From contig SVEJ01000032.1 in NCBI GenBank assembly GCA_015057435.1, positions 1-35,694 of the forward strand: a stretch of DNA of 35,694 bases, in the 5' to 3' direction. Positions within the stretch are counted from its first letter, which is position 1. The number at the start of each line of letters is the position of its first letter. Origin of the DNA: Lachnospiraceae bacterium (GTDB taxonomy: Bacteria > Bacillota > Clostridia > Lachnospirales > Lachnospiraceae). The notes below the pieces were generated by a model that was given only the letters and a program-made list of their open reading frames with translations, was not told where the DNA came from and made no database searches. A program made the translations under genes and the position numbers. Of this stretch, positions 26,056 to 34,459 are shown one piece after another.

Positions 26056-27036
26056 TTATGGACGTTTTGGCTTCTTCGTAGTCTTTTGCTCATAATCATC
26101 ATACGCCTTAACAATCTTTTGAACAAGCGGATGTCTAACAACGTCCTGACTCGACATGTGACATACAGCAATATCATCCACATTCTTTAATACCTTTAAT
26201 GCTACATCAAGACCGCTCGTTGCATCCTTCGGTATATCTTTTTGAGAAAGATCACCGGTAATAATTGCTTTTGACCCAAAACCGATTCTGGTTAAAAACA
26301 TCTTCATCTGTGCCGGTGTTGTATTCTGTGCCTCATCTAATACAATAAATGCATTATCAAGCGTTCTACCACGCATATAAGCAAGCGGTGCTACTTCAAT
26401 CAATCCTTTCTCCATATTTTTCAGAAAACTTTCTGCTCCCATAATCTCATAGAGCGCATCATATAATGGACGAAGATAAGGATCTACTTTGCTTTGCAAA
26501 TCTCCCGGTAAAAATCCAAGTTTTTCTCCTGCTTCGATTGCCGGTCTTGTTAATATAATTCGATTAATTTCATTATTCTTAAATGCTGTTATTGCTTTTG
26601 CCATAGCCAGATAAGTTTTACCCGTACCTGCCGGTCCTACACCAAATACAATCATATGTTTATCAATCGCATGCAAATATTGTTTTTGACCAATTGTTTT
26701 TGCCTTTACAGGTTTTCCGTTAATTGTATGACAAACAATATCTTTATCAAGTTCCACAACCTCATTGGTTTTATGTTCCACACTTAAAGATAACGCATAA
26801 TTAACATTTTGCTCTGTAATTTGATTACCTCGCTTTGCCAACGCAACAAGCGACTCAATAATCTCAACCGATGCATTCACGTTATGTTCATTTCCCATAA
26901 CTTTCAATTGATCATCACGCAGTATCATCGTTACATTCATATGCTTTTCAATTCTTTTCACATGACAATCAAATTGTCCAAATACATTGGCAATATGTTC
27001 GGAAGGTATGTTAATACTTCTCTCAACTGTACTCAT
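26056..27036 (-). CDS. phoH: PhoH-like ATPase
   Basis: The protein has 326 residues. A small N-terminal region (about 1-115) precedes the PhoH ATPase domain: Walker A GPAGTGKT (134-141), LTRPAIEAGEKLGFLPGD, Walker B FIVLDEAQNTTP, and sensor ITGDLSQKD. PhoH proteins are helicase-like ATPases thought to act in RNA metabolism together with YbeY. The open frame reaches 27057, but AGGAG is spaced for the ATG at 27034-27036. It begins 10 bases after yqfD ends, consistent with one transcript. Confidence 0.93.
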   Translation of the reverse strand: MSTVERSINIPSEHIANVFGQFDCHVKRIEKHMNVTMILRDDQLKVMGNEHNVNASVEIIESLVALAKRGNQITEQNVNYALSLSVEHKTNEVVELDKDIVCHTINGKPVKAKTIGQKQYLHAIDKHMIVFGVGPAGTGKTYLAMAKAITAFKNNEINRIILTRPAIEAGEKLGFLPGDLQSKVDPYLRPLYDALYEIMGAESFLKNMEKGLIEVAPLAYMRGRTLDNAFIVLDEAQNTTPAQMKMFLTRIGFGSKAIITGDLSQKDIPKDATSGLDVALKVLKNVDDIAVCHMSSQDVVRHPLVQKIVKAYDDYEQKTTKKPKRP

Positions 27037-27046
27037 TTTACTTCTC

Positions 27047-28273
27047 CTATCTTTCAACCGATTTCTGTTCTTCTATATTATGATTCAAGTTTTCTTGAAA
27101 TTTGATAATAGACTCCTCTAATGTTAACGTCCCTCTTGCATACACTCTGTTACCATCTCGTATTATTTTAACATCATTTTTGATGATTTCTACCCCTTTT
27201 TCTTTAAAACTTGTAATTTTTTCTTGCAAACGCTTATTTAAAATCTTTGTCGCTTCTTTTTCACTGCGTTTATTTTTTACGAGCTGATATGATTTCCACT
27301 CTGTCTTTGTATATCCTAATGGAAGATAGAAATTATCAAGTAACTTCATCTTGTGTATATCTGTAAATGTATCGTAATTTCCGTTTGGTTTATTCGGCAT
27401 AAATGGTGTAACACAATAATCAAAAATATATATTGTTACATAGCCCTTATTATTCTCTTGATACTTTTTATCGTAATATTCTAATTCTACATAATCCTCA
27501 TAATCCAAAGAAGTAATTCCATAGACGTCACCATCAGCAGGTATATAACTTGTTTCTAATACTTCATTATTATCATCGTAGATATAAATGGTTCCTGATA
27601 TCAAAATGTCACCTTTTTTTACCTCTTGTTTCACTTTTACAAGGGGTGTACCCTCACGTGTTATCATTTTCGTAATGGTAGCATCTTTTGAGGCTATTAT
27701 ATCCCCCGCAACATCATTCTTTTTTTCAAGAACAGATGCGCTGCCTTCTTCTAAGTAAATATTAAGACAAGTACCTTTCAATTCGCATGTAATCCATGAA
27801 ATATCATCATATTGTTCACGTAATTGTTTCTCAAGTACAGCGCAGTTAACTTTAGACTTCAATGTCCCGAGAGGTACATGTTTTTTTTCAATATATTCAA
27901 GTATATCTTCTTTAACAATCTTTTTCTCACCATCTATCTTTACTTCCCAAACAAATAAAGAAAAAAGATATGTGATACATATACAGATTCCAAAACCAAC
28001 TAAAAAGGCTACACGTTTTTTATTTCTTTTAAGAAAGTACGGAAAGCCATATTTCATTAATACTTTTATTTTCGTATTCGTTTTCTTTAGATATGGTTTT
28101 ATTTTTAAAAAATTATATCTACCTGTATAAAATACATATCCTGATTCTAACGTTTCCACATCCCAGATCACAATATCGTTCTTAATAATCAAATTCATAA
28201 GACGTTCCGGAGCAAAACCGGTCACCTCAACTTTAAGATACCCTATAAAAAACCGTAATATTCTTAATAACAT
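27047..28273 (-). CDS. yqfD: YqfD-type sporulation protein
   Basis: The protein has 408 residues. The N-terminal RILRFFIGYLKVEVTGFAPERL and the one-helix anchor (about 85-105, FGICICITYLFSLFVWEV) followed by VKIDGEKKIV are typical of YqfD, which resembles stage IV sporulation factors. In the second half, a GTPLVKVKQEVKKGDILISG barrel-like segment is seen. Its role in Bacillus spore formation is not fully defined. AAGGTG precedes the ATG at 28271-28273, and the start overlaps yqfC by 10 bases. The longer frame to 28297 has no such site. Confidence 0.9.
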   Translation of the reverse strand: MLLRILRFFIGYLKVEVTGFAPERLMNLIIKNDIVIWDVETLESGYVFYTGRYNFLKIKPYLKKTNTKIKVLMKYGFPYFLKRNKKRVAFLVGFGICICITYLFSLFVWEVKIDGEKKIVKEDILEYIEKKHVPLGTLKSKVNCAVLEKQLREQYDDISWITCELKGTCLNIYLEEGSASVLEKKNDVAGDIIASKDATITKMITREGTPLVKVKQEVKKGDILISGTIYIYDDNNEVLETSYIPADGDVYGITSLDYEDYVELEYYDKKYQENNKGYVTIYIFDYCVTPFMPNKPNGNYDTFTDIHKMKLLDNFYLPLGYTKTEWKSYQLVKNKRSEKEATKILNKRLQEKITSFKEKGVEIIKNDVKIIRDGNRVYARGTLTLEESIIKFQENLNHNIEEQKSVER

Positions 28274-28530
28274 GATACACCTTCTTCTTGATAACAAACA
28301 GATTGAATATTACCTGTTATTTTCATATCACATCCTGAAAAATATTGTATTTTCAAGTATTGGCCTTCTATATGTATCAGTTGATTTTTACAAAGAACGA
28401 TAATCTTATTGGATGTATACAGATGAATACCTTTATAATTTTCTATTCTCATTTCTTTGTTTCCTAAAAGGTGTATATGGATTTCTCCTAACAGCAACTC
28501 TTTGGATATATTCACGCATTTTTCCACCAT
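28264..28530 (-). CDS. yqfC: YqfC-type sporulation protein
   Basis: The protein has up to 88 residues with the YqfC pattern of short beta strands (LLGEIHIHLLG, RIENYKGIHLYTSNKI, VLCKNQLIHIEGQYLKI) and the YqfC-YqfD pairing. The ATG at 28530 has no ribosome binding site. A GTG at 28513-28515 with GGTGG eight bases upstream may be the true start, giving 83 residues. In Bacillus this pair is transcribed by the sporulation factor sigma-E. A candidate sigma-E-like promoter lies at 28545-28572. Confidence 0.85.
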   Translation of the reverse strand: MVEKCVNISKELLLGEIHIHLLGNKEMRIENYKGIHLYTSNKIIVLCKNQLIHIEGQYLKIQYFSGCDMKITGNIQSVCYQEEGVSCY

Positions 28531-28544
28531 TTACTTATCTATAC

Positions 28545-28572
28545 AGTATATGTTATATGGTTTTTTATATGA
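28545..28572 (-). promoter_or_regulatory. Candidate sigma-E-like sporulation promoter for yqfC-yqfD
   Basis: The minus strand has TCATATA (28566-28572) and CATATACT (28545-28552) with a 13-base spacer. Bacillus sigma-E promoters read roughly K-M-A-T-A-T-T and C-A-T-A-C-A-M-T with 13-15 between. The match is good but the region is very AT-rich. The predicted start near 28538 leaves almost no leader to the ATG at 28530. Confidence 0.35.
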
Positions 28573-28582
28573 ATAAAAGAAA

Positions 28583-28609
28583 GAGGTTATTGTAATATAC
28601 AATAACCTC
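28583..28609 (-). terminator. Rho-independent terminator of rpsU
   Basis: A perfect 12-base stem, GAGGTTATTGTA and its complement, has a three-base loop and is followed on the minus strand by a T-rich CTTTCTTTTATTC. It lies 14 bases after the rpsU stop and separates rpsU from yqfC. Confidence 0.85.
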
Positions 28610-28622
28610 ATAAATTCTAATA

Positions 28623-28799
28623 TTATTTGAATTTTCTCTTTCTAGCTGCCTCAGACTTTTTCTTACGTCTTACGCTTGGCTTCTCGTAATGTTCTCTCTT
28701 ACGAATCTCCTGCTGAATACCAGCCTTCGCACAATTTCTTTTGAAACGACGAAGAGCGCTGTCTAAAGTTTCATTTTCTTTTACTACTACATTTGACAT
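28623..28799 (-). CDS. rpsU: 30S ribosomal protein S21
   Basis: The 58-residue protein is typical S21: [40 protein letters not shown], then a basic [15 protein letters not shown] tail. It joins the small subunit near the anti-Shine-Dalgarno region. The start is the ATG at 28797-28799, with a GGGAGG site. The open frame upstream to 28841 is leader. A strong promoter and a small leader hairpin precede it and a terminator follows, so it is a single-gene transcript. In Bacillus it is followed by yqeY, which is missing here. Confidence 0.97.
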   Translation of the reverse strand: MSNVVVKENETLDSALRRFKRNCAKAGIQQEIRKREHYEKPSVRRKKKSEAARKRKFK

Positions 28800-28829
28800 T
28801 CTCTCACCCGACCTCCCTTCAGTTGCATA

Positions 28830-28845
28830 TTGTGTTACCACACAA
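28830..28845 (-). promoter_or_regulatory. Leader hairpin in rpsU mRNA
   Basis: TTGTGT pairs with ACACAA across a GGTA tetraloop, 30 bases before the rpsU start and just upstream of the ribosome binding site. Ribosomal-protein leaders often hold autoregulatory structures, but this stem is short (six pairs) and the role is only inferred. Confidence 0.35.
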
Positions 28846-28872
28846 CCTTGGGTTATTTAAAACACAAATTAG

Positions 28873-28900
28873 ATTATAACATAATTTTACAATACGTCAA
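28873..28900 (-). promoter_or_regulatory. Sigma-A promoter of rpsU
   Basis: On the minus strand, TTGACG (28895-28900) and a perfect TATAAT (28873-28878) are separated by 16 bases. Transcription would start near 28866, giving a leader of about 65 bases that includes the 28830-28845 hairpin. Confidence 0.75.
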
Positions 28901-28930
28901 TACTTTTTTGCATCTTCATCCACGAAAAGA

Positions 28931-29902
28931 CTAGTCATTTTCTAATAAACCTTTATAAAACTCACAATAATCCGTACGTTTCTCATCAGTAAATGCAATC
29001 GCTTCTCTCGGATGACGGTTTAACTGACCTGTAAACATATATTGTAAATCAAATCCCCATTCAACTTCTGCTCTTAATGGCTTCATATATTTTTCAATAA
29101 ATGTCAACAAACTATACAAGCTGTATTTAGGATTTTTCAAAAAACCAAGCAATAATTCAGTTGCACAGTTTCCTGCTCCTCTACCCATACCTAAAGCTGT
29201 TGTATCTAGGTAAGAAACACCATATGATAGCGTTTCAATTGTATTAGCAAACGCAAGATTTTGATTATTATGTGCATGAAATCCGATTTGTTTGTTGGTA
29301 TCTTCAACTGCTTTTAAGTACTTTTTAATTAAATCACCTGCATTTTCAGGGTAAAGTGAACCATAACTATCTACAAGATAAATGACATTCACATTACTCT
29401 TAGCTAGCATAGATAATGCTTCATCAATCTGTGCATCATTCGCCTGGGAAATCGCCATAATATTACATGTTGTTTCATAACCAAGTTCATGAAAATATTC
29501 AATCATCTCAATCGCAGCCGGAATCTGGTGTATATAGCATGCTACACGAACCATATCGATAACACTTTCTTCTTTTGGAAGAAAATCCGTCTTATAGTCA
29601 CATCTTCCCACATCAGCCATAACAGAAATCTTCATATCTGAAATGTTATCTCCGACAATTGCACGAAGATCCTCTTCCTCACAAAACTTCCATTTACCAT
29701 GCTCTTCTTCATTGAACAAAGCACGACTGGCTTTATAACCAAATTCCATGTAATCTACACCGCATTTCACATTTGTTTTATATAATTCTCTGACAAACTC
29801 ATCAGAAAATTCAAAATTATTACATAAACCACCATCACGAATTGTACAGTCAAGAACTTTAATGTCATGACGTACACTCATCAAATTACCTCTTCTTGCC
29901 AT
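28931..29902 (-). CDS. HMGL-type aldolase, TIM-barrel enzyme of unknown substrate
   Basis: The protein has 323 residues. The HMG-CoA-lyase/DRE-TIM barrel opening is LDCTIRDGGLCNNF, where CTIRDG replaces the classical DxTLRDG. A YLVDSYGSLYP strand and HAHNNQNLAFAN with the metal-binding His pair follow, then LGMGRGAGNCATELLL. The same domain is found in 4-hydroxy-2-oxovalerate aldolases and isopropylmalate-synthase relatives, but the C-terminal partner domains are missing. It could be a stand-alone lyase in sugar or surface-glycan metabolism, which cannot be decided here. AAGGAG fits the ATG at 29900-29902. A second ATG at 29879-29881 also has AGAGGT. A perfect consensus promoter lies upstream. 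Confidence 0.85.
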   Translation of the reverse strand: MARRGNLMSVRHDIKVLDCTIRDGGLCNNFEFSDEFVRELYKTNVKCGVDYMEFGYKASRALFNEEEHGKWKFCEEEDLRAIVGDNISDMKISVMADVGRCDYKTDFLPKEESVIDMVRVACYIHQIPAAIEMIEYFHELGYETTCNIMAISQANDAQIDEALSMLAKSNVNVIYLVDSYGSLYPENAGDLIKKYLKAVEDTNKQIGFHAHNNQNLAFANTIETLSYGVSYLDTTALGMGRGAGNCATELLLGFLKNPKYSLYSLLTFIEKYMKPLRAEVEWGFDLQYMFTGQLNRHPREAIAFTDEKRTDYCEFYKGLLEND

Positions 29903-29964
29903 AACCTATCTCCTTTTGTTCCTATTAGGATTTTAACGCTTCAACGCTTTAAAGTATGTTAGTG

Positions 29965-29993
29965 ATTATAGCACCGAACATTTCATATGTCAA
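29965..29993 (-). promoter_or_regulatory. Perfect consensus sigma-A promoter of the aldolase gene
   Basis: TTGACA (29988-29993) and TATAAT (29965-29970) with exactly 17 bases between match the sigma-A consensus in all twelve positions. The -35 box overlaps the end of the DUF2752 gene. Downstream, AACGCTT is repeated at 29935-29941 and 29943-29949 (plus strand), within the first transcribed bases and a possible operator. Confidence 0.8.
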
Positions 29994-30433
29994 CCTATTT
30001 TTAGAAAAGGTAAAATAAGATGTAATAAATTACGTTCATGATATATCATTGGCTCATGATTTGGATAATAATGTGTCATTCGATAAACATATAACACAAT
30101 CATACAAATAAATAAAATCACCAATAAAGCTTTAAATCCTCGACATTTACAACAAAATAGATATCGACACACAAACCAATATATAAGTAATGGTACAATC
30201 AAAAAAATGATGCAGTTATAATTCCATGCATCTGCAAAACGTAATGTTAACAAAGAAAAACCTGCCCTTGTCAAACCACACGCAGGACATGGTATACCTG
30301 TAACAATCACCAACGTGCAGACTGTACCAAACAGAATATTTGAAATAAATATATACGCTATTACGGCCAGTATACCTTTATAACACTCTTTTATATCTTG
30401 TTTTAGTTGTAAGAATCCTTCTTTTATCTTCAT
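29990..30433 (-). CDS. DUF2752 membrane protein
   Basis: The 147-residue protein has three to four membrane helices. It carries the family signature GIPCPACGLTRAGFSL, with the Cys pair between the first and second helices, and a NYNCIIF helix after. An RYLFCCKCRGF loop adds more cysteines. DUF2752 proteins are of unknown function. The frame begins with two ATGs two codons apart. AGGA is spaced for the second one at 30431-30433, which I use. It follows the alaS terminator-like hairpin. Confidence 0.85.
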   Translation of the reverse strand: MKIKEGFLQLKQDIKECYKGILAVIAYIFISNILFGTVCTLVIVTGIPCPACGLTRAGFSLLTLRFADAWNYNCIIFLIVPLLIYWFVCRYLFCCKCRGFKALLVILFICMIVLYVYRMTHYYPNHEPMIYHERNLLHLILPFLKIG

Positions 30434-30452
30434 ATTCATCCTAACGCAATAA

Positions 30453-30479
30453 TACCTCCGACATAATCCGTCGGAGGTA
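30453..30479 (-). terminator. Hairpin after alaS, probable terminator
   Basis: TACCTCCGAC and GTCGGAGGTA form a perfect 10-base GC-rich stem with a seven-base loop, 23 bases beyond the alaS stop. The following bases on the minus strand are TTATTG, a weak T-tract, so termination may be partial and allow read-through into the DUF2752 gene. Confidence 0.65.
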
Positions 30480-30501
30480 AATTATTATTATAATTTAATT
30501 A

Positions 30502-33141
30502 TTATTGTAACTGATTCATTGCAACTTCTTTCGCTTTTGCAACAGCATCATTGATACCTGCAGGATTCTTACCACCAGCCTGTGCCATATTCGGACGACC
30601 ACCGCCGCCACCACCAACAAGCGGAGCAACCTCTTTAATTAAATTACCTGCATGCGCACCTGCTTTTACAGCTGCATCTGTTGCCATCGCAATCAAGTTC
30701 ACTTTACCATCATTTGCAGAGGCAATCACAACAATACCTTCTGAAACTTTAGCCTTTAGCTGGTCACCAAGATCACGAAGACCATTCATATCTACACCTT
30801 CTACAGCTGTAGCAATAATATTAAAGTCTCCAACAGATACCATATCAGATGTAACATCTCCTAATGACTCATTTGCAAGCTTCGCCTTTAATGATTCATT
30901 TTCTGAAGAAAGTTCCTTCATCTGTGCTAATGTATTATTGAGCTTATCTAACAACTGGTCAGGATTTGCTTTCAATATCTTAGAAGCTTCTATCATCTTC
31001 TTTTCAATTTCTTTGTAATAGTTAAATACACCTTCACCTGTTAACGCCTCAATACGTCTAACACCGGCAGCTACACCAGCTTCCGATACGATCTTAAATG
31101 TAGTAATTGCACTTGTATTCTTAACATGTGTACCACCACAAAGCTCAATAGAGAAATCAGACATATTGACTACTCGTACTGTATCACCATACTTCTCACC
31201 GAACAATGCCATAGCACCGGTCTTTTTCGCATCTTCAATCGACATCTCGGCAATGTTAACCGGTAATGCATTCGCAATCTCTTTGTTAACGATTGCTTCA
31301 ACTTGTGCAATCTCCTCTGCTGTCATTGGAGAGAAATGCGAAAAGTCAAAACGAAGTCTATCCGGAGTCACCAAAGAACCTTTCTGTTCTACATGGTTGC
31401 CAAGCACAGTCTTTAATGCTTTCTGTAACAAGTGGGTTGCACTGTGATTCTTACAAGTATCAGCTCTTTCTTCCGTATTGATAGAAAGTGTTACTGTATC
31501 ACCAACCTTGAACATACCTTTCGTAACAGTTCCGATATGTCCATACTTGCCACCTTTTAACTTGATTGTCTCTTTTACAACAAACTCAGCGTCAGATGTG
31601 GTTATCACACCTGTATCACCCTGCTGACCACCCATGGTAGCATAAAAAGGTGTCTGTTCCACAAACAAAGTCGCCTCATCACCTGCTACAATCGCTTCCA
31701 CAATCTGATCTGTTGTAGTAAGTACAGTAACCTTAGATTCAAATGTATCATTATCATATCCGACAAATTCAGTAGTAATGGATGGATCGATTTCATCATA
31801 TACAGTAGCATCTGCACCCATATAATTGGTTTCTTTACGTGCTGTACGAGCTTTCACTCTCTGCTCTTCCATACAAACCTTGAAACCTTCTTCATCGATA
31901 TTATATCCCTTTTCTTCTAAGATTTCCTTTGTCAAATCTACAGGGAATCCGAACGTATCATAAAGCTTGAATACATCTGCACCGGCTAACGTCTTATTAC
32001 CGCTCTTAGCAAGTTCTTCTTCCATCTCTGCAAGAATAGCCAAACCTTGATCAATCGTCTTGTTAAACTGTGTTTCTTCCTGTGTCAAAACACGGAAAAT
32101 AAAATCTTTTTTCTCATCCAATTCAGGATATCCATCTTTAGAACCTTCAATTACTGTCTCAGAAAGTTTTGCAAGGAACATGCCATTGATACCAAGCAAA
32201 CGACCATGTCTTGCTGCACGACGAATCAAACGACGAAGTACATATCCTCTACCTTCATTCGTTGGCATAACACCATCAGAAATCATAAATGTTGACGAAC
32301 GAATATGATCTGTAATCAAACGAATTGAAATATCTTTATTCTCATCTTGCTTATATTCCACATTGGCAAGTTCACATACCTTACTGCGAAGTGTAAAAAT
32401 GGTATCTACATCAAAGATTGAGTCAACATCCTGAACAACAGAAGCAAGACGCTCTAATCCCATACCGGTATCAATGTTTTTTGTCTCTAATTCTTCATAA
32501 TTACCTTTTCCATCACCGTCAAACTGCGTAAATACGTTATTCCAAATCTCCATATAACGATCACAATCACAGCCAACTTCACAATCAGGTTTACCACAAC
32601 CGTACTTTTCACCACGGTCATAATAGATCTCAGAACAAGGACCACAAGGACCTGAACCATGCTCCCAGAAATTATCCTCTTTACCAAAACGATAGATTCT
32701 TTCAGGTGCAATTCCAATCTTCTTATTCCAAATATCAAATGCCTCATCATCTTCTTTGTATACAGATGGATAAAGACGATTAGGATCCATTTCTAACACC
32801 TTAGTCAAAAACTCCCAAGACCATTCAATCGCTTCTTCTTTAAAATAATCACCAAATGAGAAATTACCTAACATCTCAAAGAATGTACCATGACGTGCCG
32901 TCTTACCAACATTTTCAATATCACCGGTACGAATACATTTCTGACATGTCGTTACACGATTACGCGGTGGAATCTCCTGTCCTGTAAAATAAGGCTTAAG
33001 TGGAGCCATACCTGCATTAATCAACAATAAGGAATTGTCATTCTGCGGAACCAATGAAAAGCTATTCATCTTAAGATGATCCTTGCTTTCAAAAAATTCC
33101 AAATACATTCTTCTTAATTCATTCAAACCATATTTCTTCAC
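30502..33141 (-). CDS. alaS: Alanyl-tRNA synthetase
   Basis: The 879-residue enzyme is of normal bacterial length. The class II core holds FFEMLGNFSFGDYFK, NTGMGLERL-type NIDTGMGLERLASV and GYVLRRLIRRAARHGR. The editing domain has HSATHLLQKAL (HxxxH) and CGGTH with the fourth zinc ligand. A C-terminal DHHA1 region contains Gly-rich LVGGGGGGRP. A GTG start at 33139-33141 has AGAGG nine bases upstream. It lies 15 bases after the small 55-residue gene and is in one run with hisI and hisB. Confidence 0.98.
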   Translation of the reverse strand: MKKYGLNELRRMYLEFFESKDHLKMNSFSLVPQNDNSLLLINAGMAPLKPYFTGQEIPPRNRVTTCQKCIRTGDIENVGKTARHGTFFEMLGNFSFGDYFKEEAIEWSWEFLTKVLEMDPNRLYPSVYKEDDEAFDIWNKKIGIAPERIYRFGKEDNFWEHGSGPCGPCSEIYYDRGEKYGCGKPDCEVGCDCDRYMEIWNNVFTQFDGDGKGNYEELETKNIDTGMGLERLASVVQDVDSIFDVDTIFTLRSKVCELANVEYKQDENKDISIRLITDHIRSSTFMISDGVMPTNEGRGYVLRRLIRRAARHGRLLGINGMFLAKLSETVIEGSKDGYPELDEKKDFIFRVLTQEETQFNKTIDQGLAILAEMEEELAKSGNKTLAGADVFKLYDTFGFPVDLTKEILEEKGYNIDEEGFKVCMEEQRVKARTARKETNYMGADATVYDEIDPSITTEFVGYDNDTFESKVTVLTTTDQIVEAIVAGDEATLFVEQTPFYATMGGQQGDTGVITTSDAEFVVKETIKLKGGKYGHIGTVTKGMFKVGDTVTLSINTEERADTCKNHSATHLLQKALKTVLGNHVEQKGSLVTPDRLRFDFSHFSPMTAEEIAQVEAIVNKEIANALPVNIAEMSIEDAKKTGAMALFGEKYGDTVRVVNMSDFSIELCGGTHVKNTSAITTFKIVSEAGVAAGVRRIEALTGEGVFNYYKEIEKKMIEASKILKANPDQLLDKLNNTLAQMKELSSENESLKAKLANESLGDVTSDMVSVGDFNIIATAVEGVDMNGLRDLGDQLKAKVSEGIVVIASANDGKVNLIAMATDAAVKAGAHAGNLIKEVAPLVGGGGGGRPNMAQAGGKNPAGINDAVAKAKEVAMNQLQ

Positions 33142-33156
33142 GTTTTTGTACCTCTC

Positions 33157-33324
33157 TTAGTTCTCTGTTTCTGTATCGTTCGTATCAACTGTTTCAGCTT
33201 CTGCTGCAGCTTTGGCAATCTTGCTCTTTTTGTACTTTGCTCCGCAAATCACTGCAGCAACCGTAACAGCTAATAAAATAATATACTTAAATGAATACGT
33301 TAATAATTCGCCTAAAAATGCCAT
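33157..33324 (-). CDS. 55-residue single-helix membrane protein
   Basis: An ATG at 33322-33324 has a perfect GGAGG site seven bases upstream, and a TAA ends the frame at 33157-33159. The protein has one strong membrane helix (about 14-27, KYIILLAVTVAAVICG), then a basic AKYKKSKIAKAAA stretch and an acidic end (DTNDTETEN). This fits N-out, C-in topology with an exposed charged tail. It is too short for usual gene callers. The neighbours hisI (19 bases) and alaS (15 bases) are tightly spaced, so it is part of the operon. I recognise no family. Confidence 0.75.
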   Translation of the reverse strand: MAFLGELLTYSFKYIILLAVTVAAVICGAKYKKSKIAKAAAEAETVDTNDTETEN

Positions 33325-33343
33325 ATTAATACCTCCGTTATTC

Positions 33344-33709
33344 TTAATTCGTCAAAGATGTATAAAAACAGGTTGGATTACCTGTATGACATGCCGCTCC
33401 AACCTGAGCAACTTTTGCCAAAATGGTATCCTTATCACAATCAATCAGCAATTCCTGCACATATTGAAGATGACCGCTCTCTTCGCCCTTTTTCCATAGT
33501 TTCTGTCGACTTCTGGAATAATATACCATATACCCTGTCTCTAACGTCTTTTCAAATGATTCTTTGTTCATATATGCCATCATCAAAACCTCATTGGTTT
33601 GATAGTCCTGTGTAATACACGGAACTAATCCGTTGGCATCCATCTTAAATGTATCAAAATCAAGTTCACATGTAAGTGGTTTTGCTACATATTCTATCTG
33701 ATTCTTCAT
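33344..33709 (-). CDS. hisI: Phosphoribosyl-AMP cyclohydrolase
   Basis: The 121-residue enzyme of histidine synthesis opens the adenine ring of phosphoribosyl-AMP. Family landmarks are [47 protein letters not shown] and [11 protein letters not shown], which carry the zinc and magnesium ligands. No HisE domain is fused. The other his genes, apart from hisB, are not in the window. It follows hisB by 51 bases. Confidence 0.96.
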   Translation of the reverse strand: MKNQIEYVAKPLTCELDFDTFKMDANGLVPCITQDYQTNEVLMMAYMNKESFEKTLETGYMVYYSRSRQKLWKKGEESGHLQYVQELLIDCDKDTILAKVAQVGAACHTGNPTCFYTSLTN

Positions 33710-33760
33710 CAGCGTTTCCTCCTAAAACTCTGTTTTTACAAAAAGAATTCACTCACTTTA

Positions 33761-34354
33761 TCACAAAGTACCCTTTGTAGAAAGAACCGCATCCTTCATT
33801 CTAGGATCAATCTGTGTCGCTTCATCTAATGCTTTTGCAAAAGCCTTAAATGCAGCTTCGATAATATGGTGATTATTGCTTCCATCTAACTGCTTTAAAT
33901 GAAGATTCATCTCTGCACCGTAAGCAACCGCATAGAAGAATTCCTTCACCATCTCTGTATCAAAGTATCCCACCTGGTCAACAGTCAGATTCATATCAAA
34001 TGCAAAATATGGTCTTCCTGATAAATCTAAAGAACAAAGCATTAATGTTTCATCCATCGGAAGAATTCTTTGTCCGTAGCGCTTAATGCCCTTCTTGTCA
34101 CCGATAGCTTTCTTAATTGCCTGTCCAAGTACGATACCTGTATCTTCGATTGTATGGTGAGAATCTACATACAAATCTCCTTTTACAATCAACTTCAAGT
34201 CAAAGAATCCGTGTCTGGCAAAAGAATTCAACATGTGGTCAAAGAACCCAATTCCTGTATCAATCTTTGTCTGACCGGTACCATCTATATGTAATTCCAA
34301 CTTGATATCGGTTTCGTTCGTTTTTCTTTCGATATATGCTATTCTATCTGCCAT
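33761..34354 (-). CDS. hisB: Imidazoleglycerol-phosphate dehydratase
   Basis: The 197-residue enzyme makes imidazole acetol phosphate in histidine synthesis. It has the repeated metal-binding His motifs GFFDHML, SHHTIED and NNHHIIEAAFKA, and the N-terminal RKTNETDI. It is the single-domain form without a phosphatase. AAAGGAG precedes the ATG. No clear promoter was found in the 105 bases upstream, where only the terminator of the next gene is certain. Confidence 0.97.
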   Translation of the reverse strand: MADRIAYIERKTNETDIKLELHIDGTGQTKIDTGIGFFDHMLNSFARHGFFDLKLIVKGDLYVDSHHTIEDTGIVLGQAIKKAIGDKKGIKRYGQRILPMDETLMLCSLDLSGRPYFAFDMNLTVDQVGYFDTEMVKEFFYAVAYGAEMNLHLKQLDGSNNHHIIEAAFKAFAKALDEATQIDPRMKDAVLSTKGTL

Positions 34355-34459
34355 AAGAACTCCTTTCTATAAAGCATATCAAAATGCAATCTTTCACAAA
34401 TATGTATTTTAACACACTCTTCAATAAAATACCACATTTTCAGAGATTTTTTCAAAAGA

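Noticed and set aside
30551-31018. A 155-residue plus-strand protein rich in Pro and Ala
   Set aside because: It lies fully inside alaS on the opposite strand and its composition is the mirror of the Gly-rich alaS end. No ribosome binding site was seen.
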